A DNA stretch of 21,278 nt, taken from contig JBBSXD010000008.1 in the NCBI GenBank assembly GCA_038045965.1, forward strand, positions 1-21,278. Reading direction: 5' to 3'. Positions 15,449-21,278 of the stretch are shown here, piece after piece. This DNA comes from ARS1285 sp038045965 (GTDB lineage Archaea > Nanobdellota > Nanobdellia > Pacearchaeales > GW2011-AR1). The notes under the pieces were generated by a model that made no database searches, had not been told where the DNA came from, and saw nothing but the letters and a program-made list of their open reading frames with translations. Position numbers and translations under genes: made by a program. How positions within the stretch are numbered: position 1 is the first letter of the stretch; each line of letters starts with the position of its first letter.

Positions 15449-18040
15449 TTTATCCTCAATCTCCTTTATTATCTCCTCATGCATTCTTTTTAAAAATTTA
15501 AATTTATCTTCTATTTTCATTAAATCACTATAACCCTGCATAATTAAATTTAATGCAAAGGGGCTTGGCAATTTAAGGTGAATACTCTCTAATTCTATTT
15601 TATTATCTTTTATTAACTTCAATACCAATTTTGCATTATTTATATCCATTAAATCTTCTAAAACTTCTCTTCTAGCTTCTTTTAAGATGGGAAAATCTCT
15701 ACTTATTTTATTTATAGTACTCATTAAAAAGAAACTATTCATTTGTTGTTTACCAACAGTTTTTGTTTTTCCCTTATAATTTTTTAATATCATTAAACTT
15801 CTAATTGCACAATGTCTAAATCTTCTTTTTAAAACTTCAGTTTTTGATATAGCTTCTTCTAGTATCTCTTTTAAATTATCAGAACTTAAAAACTTAATAG
15901 CCTCATTAATTGGTAATTTTTCACCAGAAAAATAAAACCCATTATCATTTATACCAATTTCTATATCTCTTCCAGTTTTTTGTCCCATTAGATATCCTAT
16001 AGATCTAGATAAAGCATCATTTACCCTTCGCCCATATAAACTATGAAAAATAACATAATTCTTTTCGCCTTTATAATATTCAATTACTATTTTTTTTTCA
16101 TGAGGTATTTTGGAGAATTTATACTGTTCATAAAAATAATTATAAATTTCATTAGCAATATCCAGATCCGAATAAAAATATTCTTTAATAAAATTTATAA
16201 TTTCTATTCTATTCTCATTTTTTTCTAATCTATCATTTATCATTTTTCTAAATTTATTAATTTCTAAAGCCGAATCAAAACTTAATGGCATCTGCTCTGA
16301 AAACCAACTAGGTATAGTTGGATCTTTTTTGATTCCTTCTTTAACATATGCTTTCATACCTCTAGTAAATAAAAACTGATATTTTTTTCCGCCTAATACA
16401 AATATATCTCCTGGTTTTATTTTTTCTAAAAAAGGTTCATCTATCATACCAACTTTAAATCCTTTTTTTTCACCGCTTCCAATAATAACACTAACAAAAC
16501 TCTCTTCAGGAATAGTTCCTATATTAGTCATATAAATAACCCTCGCTAATTTTCCTTTTTTACCAATAGTTTTTTCTTCTTTATTATACCATATCTTAGC
16601 ATAAACATTTTTATGTTCTAAAGCATATTCACCAGATAAATAACTAATAACACTCATAAAATCTTCTTTTTCTAAATTAGCATAACAATAACTTCTTCTA
16701 ATTAATTTAAACATTTCATCTATATTCCAGATCTTCTGAATACACATACCATAAATTTGTTGACTTAATACATCTAAACAATTTTTAGGAATATTAACAC
16801 TATCAATTTTTCTCTCAATACATTCTTTATTTAATATGCTACATTCAATTAGATCATCTCTATCTAAAACTATAAATCTGCCCTTACTAATATCTTGTAA
16901 TTTATGTCCAGATCTACCTATCCTTTGAATAGCTCTAGCACTACTTTTTGGACTGCTTAATAAAATTACCATATCAATATAACCTATATCTATCCCTAAT
17001 TCTAAACTAGTACTACTAACAACCACTTTTAATTTACCATTTCTCAAGCCTTCTTCTATTTCAAATCTATGTTCTTTACTTAAAGAAGAATGATGAGCCC
17101 CTATATTTTCAATATAATTTTCAGGAAACATTTCTTTTAGACAATTAATTACTCTTTCTGTAGCAGATCTTGTATTAGTAAAAATTAAGCTAGTTTTATT
17201 TTCTTGAATTAGTTTATTTATTAATTCATACATGGAATTATAATTATCATAAAAATTAGAATTTATTGATATATTTATACTTTTTAATACTCTAGAATCA
17301 ATTTTTTTATCTGATTTAATATCTGCTATTAAACAATCTCTATTTTCTCCAACAAGAAAATTGGCTATTTGATCTAAAGGAGATATTGTAGCACTTAATC
17401 CAACTCTTACGGGAGTTATATTACTAATATTTTCTAATCTTTCTAAACTAATACTTAAATAAACCCCTCTTTTATTATCCAAAGAATGAATTTCATCTAT
17501 TATAATAAATTCAACACCATAAAATAATTTACTAAATTTTTTAGTTGTTAAAGATATAGCTAAACTCTCAGGGGTGGTAATAAAAATATGAGGTGGTTTT
17601 TTTAACATTTTATTTTTTTCATTATTACTAGTATCTCCCGTTCTTAATCCAATTCTAATTTCCTGTAACTTAATTCCTCTTTTTTTAGAAATTTCTTTAA
17701 TTTCCTCTAATGGATTTAATAAATTAACAAGAATATCATTGTTTAATGCTTTTAAAGGACTAGAATAAACACAATATATTTTTTCTTCAAGTTCATTTTT
17801 CTTTGATAAACATACTAAATAATTTATTATACTAAGAAAACTAGTAAGAGTTTTCCCACTTCCTGTACTGGCAGATATTAATATATTTTTTCTTTCATGA
17901 ATACTCAAAACTCCATGTAATTGACTTTCAGAAAAATTTTTAAATTTACTAAAAAACCATTCTTCAACTAAAGGATCAAGTATCTTAATGATATCAGAAA
18001 AATTTCTAGGTTCAGTTTTTGTGTATAAAATTTTATTCAT
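15449..18040 (-). CDS. lhr: Lhr-family DEAH-type superfamily 2 helicase (C-terminus lost in gap)
   Basis: 864 codons are present before the gap, close to the length of an Lhr core, so little may be missing. Helicase motifs: SASTGSGKT at 56-64 (Walker A), SSPLKALNND at 93-102 (Ia), TTPESL at 155-160 (Ib), DEIH at 182-185 (II), LSATIS (III), then SSTSLELGIDIG (V) and QRIGRSGHK (VI). The winged-helix and Lhr-core region follows, including RRVNDALSRSIGYLMG and FRHCAIRSLMILKN near residues 675-770. Lhr enzymes are ATP-dependent 3'-5' DNA/RNA-DNA helicases used in repair and perhaps transcription-linked recombination. A TATA-like box at 18061-18070 lies 21-30 nt before the ATG. The PdeM-like gene downstream on the same strand is a known partner. 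Confidence 0.94.
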
Positions 18041-18689
18041 AAAAAATGATAAAAATTTAAATTTATAAAATTATGTTTACTTAGAGTATATGTTTAATTT
18101 TTTTAGTGGTTTGAAAAATCAGATAAATAATAAGAGATTGATTTCTAATCTTTCTTTATCTTTGCATAATCTTATAAGTTATTAGAGTCATTAATATTTT
18201 AATAGTCATTTTTAAGAATCCTTCAGATAATATTATCAATATTAGTAAATTGTTATGAAGGAAAGTATAAAGTGCAATTACATAAAATAGAATTATGTCT
18301 ACTCATTATCCAATAATCGTTGAACCAAAATTTCTAGTCTAAAGATACCCCTCATTTTTCAAAATTTTATCTTAGCAAAAAACCATTCAGTAGGAGAAAG
18401 AAAAACAACAAAGGCATAATTTAATCAAGTAATATTAAACTAAATAAAACAATCTATACCAACATTCTTGTTTTTTTATAGTCATACCCACTCTATCAAA
18501 ATATATATAAATAGATATGTAAATAGAAAGTAAAGAAAGGTTACTAAAACTGTAAAAACCTTCCAATTGAACAATCTTCTTTAAAAATAACTTCAGACAC
18601 ACGAGCCGAATACAATATAACTAGAAATTTTTAACTAAACATTTTCTTATCAAACAATTTATAAAATCAATAAATTTATTAAATATATA
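18041..18689. other. 650-nt stretch without an intact gene
   Basis: The Lhr promoter (TATA-like TTTTATAAAT on the minus strand at 18061-18070) lies at the left end and the winged-helix gene's promoter (TTATAAAATC around 18659-18668) at the right end. Between them I see a possible transposase relic at 18299-18415 (minus) and a strong unassigned TATA-like ATATATATAAATAG near 18501-18514 that faces no gene. Immediately after that comes a small stem AAGGTT/AACCTT (about 18537-18564). No tRNA or CRISPR structure was found. Confidence 0.5.
18299..18415 (-). pseudogene. Possible transposase C-terminal relic
   Basis: One minus-strand frame reads AFVVFLSPTEWFFAKIKF, a stop, then KMRGIFRLEILVQRLLDNE and a stop. 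The arrangement TEWFF-x-KIK followed by KMRG resembles the ExF...R-x-K-x-MRGF end of some DDE transposases. It has no start, carries an internal TGA and is preceded by a stop. The resemblance is weak and based on memory of motif shape only. Confidence 0.25.
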
Positions 18690-18956
18690 ATGAAAATAAG
18701 CCAAATAAAAAAAGATAAGATCACAGAACAAATTGTATATTATTTATATCAATCATTTCCAAATTATCCATTTACATCTGAAATAGCAAGAGAAATTGCA
18801 AGGGATGAAGAATTCATCAAACAATTATTATTTGAATTAAAAGAAAAGAATATTGTAGTGCCCATAAAAAAAGATAATAATGGGATTATATTTAAAAGAA
18901 GAATAAGATGGAAACTTTCAAATAAAATTTATGATTTTTATCACTCAAAACAGTAA
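18690..18956 (+). CDS. Small winged-helix DNA-binding protein
   Basis: An 88-residue protein with a compact helix-turn-helix pattern: ITEQIVYYLYQSFPNYPFTSEIAREIARDEEFIKQLLFELKEKNIVVPIKK (about 11-62), followed by a wing-like strand pair GIIFKRRIRWKLS. The order helix, helix, recognition helix, beta wing fits an archaeal winged-helix regulator. No sensor domain is attached. A TATA-like box about 22-31 nt upstream suggests a leaderless mRNA. It precedes the coiled-coil regulator gene by 36 nt in the same direction and could be coexpressed, although that gene also has a TATA-like ACTATTTAAATAAA nearby. The target is unknown. Confidence 0.65.
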   Translation: MKISQIKKDKITEQIVYYLYQSFPNYPFTSEIAREIARDEEFIKQLLFELKEKNIVVPIKKDNNGIIFKRRIRWKLSNKIYDFYHSKQ

Positions 18957-18992
18957 ATATAACTATTTAAATAAATTTGATTAATTATATTT

Positions 18993-19694
<702 letters not shown>

Positions 19695-19703
19695 TATATA
19701 ATA

Positions 19704-19717
19704 TTCGTTATAACGAA
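19704..19717. repeat. 14-bp perfect palindrome TTCGTTATAACGAA
   Basis: It begins 10 nt after the stop of the coiled-coil regulator gene, in the 198-nt spacer between two convergent genes. It could be an operator for a dimeric DNA-binding protein or part of a terminator. No T-run follows immediately. Confidence 0.6.
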
Positions 19718-19857
19718 AATAACAGAAAGCTAATATTATTATCTAAATTTATATTTTTAAACCTCTAAATAACTAAATTTTAGCATTTTAAAGCTTTAAG
19801 TTTTATTCACTCTTTTTATCTTTAATTATATTTCACATTTTTTTATCTAAACATATT

Positions 19858-19945
19858 TCACTTTTCTAGTTTTTAATAACAATTCTTTTAATTTATCCAT
19901 TTTTTACTCTCACTTTTCTAGTTTTTAATAACAATTCTTTTAATT
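19858..19945. repeat. 36-nt direct repeat duplicating the 3' end of the minus-strand regulator gene
   Basis: The 36-nt stretch 19858-19893 recurs exactly at 19910-19945, an offset of 52 nt. The second copy encodes the KELLLKTRKV end of the 197-residue protein; the first lies just past its stop and would encode the same peptide in a frame shifted by one. It marks a recent tandem duplication of the gene's tail. Confidence 0.93.
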
Positions 19946-20486
19946 CTTCAGATATAAATATTCTTTTCTTATTATTATCCACTATTATTTCTTCTATAAT
20001 TTTTCCACTTTTTTGTCTTATGCTGTTTATTTGACCTCTTATTGTAGATTTTCTTTTTCCAAGCATAACTGCTAAATCTTCATAACTTAATTTAAGATCA
20101 GAATTCAACAAAACAAAAATTATAGCTCTTTCATTTGTACTTAAACTGTCTAAAAATGCTGTTTGAACACCTGTTTGAACACTGTTTAAGACACTTAAAA
20201 CATCTGTTTGTTTATCAAACACTGTTTGTTTACGACTTAAAATATTTTTATGGCCTATTATATCTAATATATTTTTTATATTTTCTAAATCATTTTTTAT
20301 CATCGATAAATCTTCTTTAATACAAAAAATATCATCATTAACAATAGAATAATTTTTATTAAGATGTTTAATCCACTGACTATAACTATTCATATCTTGT
20401 TTAACTTTATTAAAACCTGTTTGAACAGCAATTTTTATTTTATCAACATCCTCTTTTTCAGCTTTTTTACTAAAAAAATTAAACAT
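19893..20486 (-). CDS. Coiled-coil / QT-rich linker / helix-turn-helix protein
   Basis: A 197-residue protein with the same order of parts as the 18993 gene: N-terminal FNFFSKKAEKEDVDKIK and a coiled coil (about 10-78), a QT-rich linker (KQTV 86-89, KQTD 92-95, VQTG 103-106, VQTA 107-110), and a helix-turn-helix (about 114-160: LSTNERAIIFVLLNSDLKLSYEDLAVMLGKRKSTIRGQINSI) with a closing strand KKRIFIS and basic tail. The recognition-helix part KSTIRGQINSIRQKS is typical of archaeal HTH regulators. The N-terminal segment AVQTGFNKVKQDMN parallels AFDLVKNDIN in the other protein. TATA-like sequence at 20498-20514 precedes the ATG. Its 3' end is duplicated. Role inferred: DNA-binding regulator. 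Confidence 0.72.
   Translation of the reverse strand: MFNFFSKKAEKEDVDKIKIAVQTGFNKVKQDMNSYSQWIKHLNKNYSIVNDDIFCIKEDLSMIKNDLENIKNILDIIGHKNILSRKQTVFDKQTDVLSVLNSVQTGVQTAFLDSLSTNERAIIFVLLNSDLKLSYEDLAVMLGKRKSTIRGQINSIRQKSGKIIEEIIVDNNKKRIFISEELKELLLKTRKVRVKNG
20159..20228. repeat. Cluster of CTGTTTG / CTGTTTGAACAC repeats in the linker-coding part
   Basis: CTGTTTGAACAC occurs twice in tandem at 20159-20170 and 20171-20182, followed by CTGTTTAAGAC at 20182 and CTGTTTG at 20204 and 20222. A further copy, CTGTTTGAACAG, lies at 20417-20428 in the N-terminal coding part and is a dyad with arms CTGTT and AACAG. They encode the QTG/QTA/QTD peptides on the minus strand. Confidence 0.85.
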
Positions 20487-20709
20487 AATAATAGGATATT
20501 TATACTATATATAAATCTTTTCTTATAACTATAGAATATATCTTTATATTAGATAAATTAAGAATAACAAATAAAGAATAAGTTATTTTTATTGAAAAAT
20601 TTATTAATTTAGCTAATTTAATATTAAAATTTTATTTAAACTTAAATTATATAATTAATAAAAGCCTAAAAATAACTTAAAAATCAACTAAAATCAGTTA
20701 AGATATTAA

Positions 20710-20774
20710 TTAACTAATTTTTAATTAACAATTATTACACATGATTAGTAATTTTTTAATTAAAAATTAGTTAA
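20710..20774. repeat. Perfect 19-bp inverted repeat with 27-nt spacer
   Basis: TTAACTAATTTTTAATTAA at 20710-20728 is the exact reverse complement of 20756-20774. Inside the spacer AATTATTA and TAGTAATT extend the pairing with one mismatch, so a long hairpin of about 27 pairs is possible. It is entirely A/T-rich. Terminator, attachment site or small-RNA structure are all open. Confidence 0.85.
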
Positions 20775-20883
20775 AATAAATTAAATAATCAATTTTAATA
20801 TTTTTAAGAAATTAAAATATAAAAATTAAAGAGTTATAAATACAAAACTATTTATACATCTCTTTCTAATATATTAAAAATAC

Positions 20884-20892
20884 AAAGGAGGT
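20884..20892 (+). promoter_or_regulatory. Strong ribosome binding site
   Basis: AAAGGAGGT lies 7 nt before the ATG at 20900. It is the most complete Shine-Dalgarno match in the window and supports the start of the small Cys-rich gene. Confidence 0.8.
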
Positions 20893-20899
20893 AATAAAT

Positions 20900-21103
20900 A
20901 TGTCAAAAAAAGATTCAAAAAAATTTAGTAATTTATGCATTGAATGTGGAGTTTGCCAATGGTGTTATTGGTTATATCCTTTAGTAATAATTTTAATTGC
21001 ATTAGTTCCTGGATGGTTAACTAGTATTTGGAGTAAATGGGTTTTAGTAGCAATAGCTATACTTATGCTCTTAAAGAAATGTTGCCGTTGTAACTATAAA
21101 TAA
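20900..21103 (+). CDS. Cys-rich two-segment membrane miniprotein
   Basis: A 67-residue protein with a basic N-terminus, then C13-x2-C16-x2-C19-x2-C22 (LCIECGVCQWC), a hydrophobic segment YPLVIILIALVPGWL (about 26-40), a short polar turn SIWSKW, a second hydrophobic segment VLVAIAILMLL (48-58), and KKCCRCNYK with C61, C62 and C64 at the end. If the two segments form a hairpin, both cysteine clusters lie on the same membrane side and could share a Zn or Fe-S site; this is inference. The ribosome site and upstream TATA-like sequence support real expression. I do not recognise a named family. Confidence 0.72.
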   Translation: MSKKDSKKFSNLCIECGVCQWCYWLYPLVIILIALVPGWLTSIWSKWVLVAIAILMLLKKCCRCNYK

Positions 21104-21261
21104 TATTATTTTTGATTTATTAATTTTTTATTTATTTTGGTCTATTACACCTTTAACTAAAACTTTTTATCAAAAATAAAAAGATTTAGTATATATCTAA
21201 GTATTTATTAATTGACATTATTTATTAAAGAGTAGTAGTTAAATTCTACGCAAGAAATCCG

Positions 21262-21275
21262 CACCTTTTAAGGTG
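21262..21275. repeat. Small hairpin CACCT-TTTA-AGGTG at the window edge
   Basis: Five-base arms around TTTA, preceded by AAGAAATCCG. The stem-TTTA-stem geometry resembles right-end hairpins of IS200/IS605-type elements or a short terminator, but the sequence is cut off 3 nt later, so it cannot be resolved. Confidence 0.35.
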
Positions 21276-21278
21276 ACG

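Larger units (their letters stand above)
20487..20899. other. 413-nt AT-rich intergenic region with divergent promoters and a large hairpin
   Basis: TATA-like TATACTATATATAAAT (20500-20515) faces the minus-strand regulator and TTATAAATAC (20833-20842) faces the Cys-rich gene. Between them is a 19-bp perfect inverted repeat. I see no gene or RNA family here. Confidence 0.6.

Noticed and set aside
15207..15533. Plus-strand open frame running through the 100-N gap
   Set aside because: The N run cannot encode protein, and the part after it is antisense to Lhr. The real gene here starts at 15149 and needs two base corrections.
16043..16228. Plus-strand open frame inside lhr
   Set aside because: Antisense to conserved Lhr-core sequence, with only Ile/Phe/Lys-rich content.
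14344..18063. A 23-nt exact match between 14344-14366 and 18041-18063
   Set aside because: The sequence is nearly all A and T and one copy is coding, so chance in low-complexity DNA is the simpler explanation.
20135..20320. Plus-strand open frame of 61 codons opposite the 197-residue regulator
   Set aside because: Antisense to the coiled coil and linker; composition is a by-product of the opposite strand.

Overview
This is AT-rich archaeal DNA. The archaeal assignment rests on both subunits of DNA polymerase D (DP1 and DP2), an Orc1/Cdc6 initiator, a PRC-barrel protein, and TATA-like boxes about 25 nt before several start codons that often lack a Shine-Dalgarno site. The base composition, compact genes and small hypothetical proteins suggest a DPANN-type lineage (Woesearchaeota/Pacearchaeota-like), but this is inference without a marker gene. 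Two runs of exactly 100 N (12684-12783 and 15349-15448) show that the window is a scaffold of three contigs, probably from a metagenome.

Layout. 1-767: a partial Cys-rich DUF5522-like gene and an msrC (free methionine sulfoxide reductase) gene on the minus strand, then a 22-codon relic of the start of a TctA/DUF112 gene. 919-3354: an unidentified multi-pass membrane protein (minus) divergent from the intact TctA/DUF112 gene (plus). 3575-12398: a minus-strand replication and nucleotide block read away from the origin, in the order orc1/cdc6, DP1, HD phosphohydrolase, DP2, purF-like. 12399-13010: a probable replication origin with three ORB-like dyads in inverted arrangement around an A/T tract, interrupted by the first gap. 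13011-15348: a decayed gene, a PRC-barrel gene, a hypothetical gene, a PdeM-like metallophosphoesterase, and the start of an unidentified gene carrying two apparent single-base deletions next to the second gap. 15449-18040: an Lhr-family helicase that loses its C-terminus in that gap. 18041-21278: an accessory segment with a possible transposase relic, a small winged-helix protein, two proteins of the same coiled-coil/QT-rich linker/helix-turn-helix plan, a large hairpin, and a Cys-rich membrane miniprotein.

How the genes fit together. The central block links initiation (ORBs, Orc1/Cdc6), elongation and proofreading (PolD), possible dNTP turnover (HD protein) and purine synthesis (PurF-like) in one codirectional cluster; the HD gene lies between the two polymerase subunit genes. 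Lhr and the PdeM-like phosphoesterase are a known repair pairing. The most unusual area is 18.7-20.5 kb. There one regulator-like gene carries a (ACAG)7 tract whose slippage would remove its DNA-binding domain, and its architectural partner carries repeated CTGTTTGAAC units in the equivalent linker plus a duplicated 3' end.
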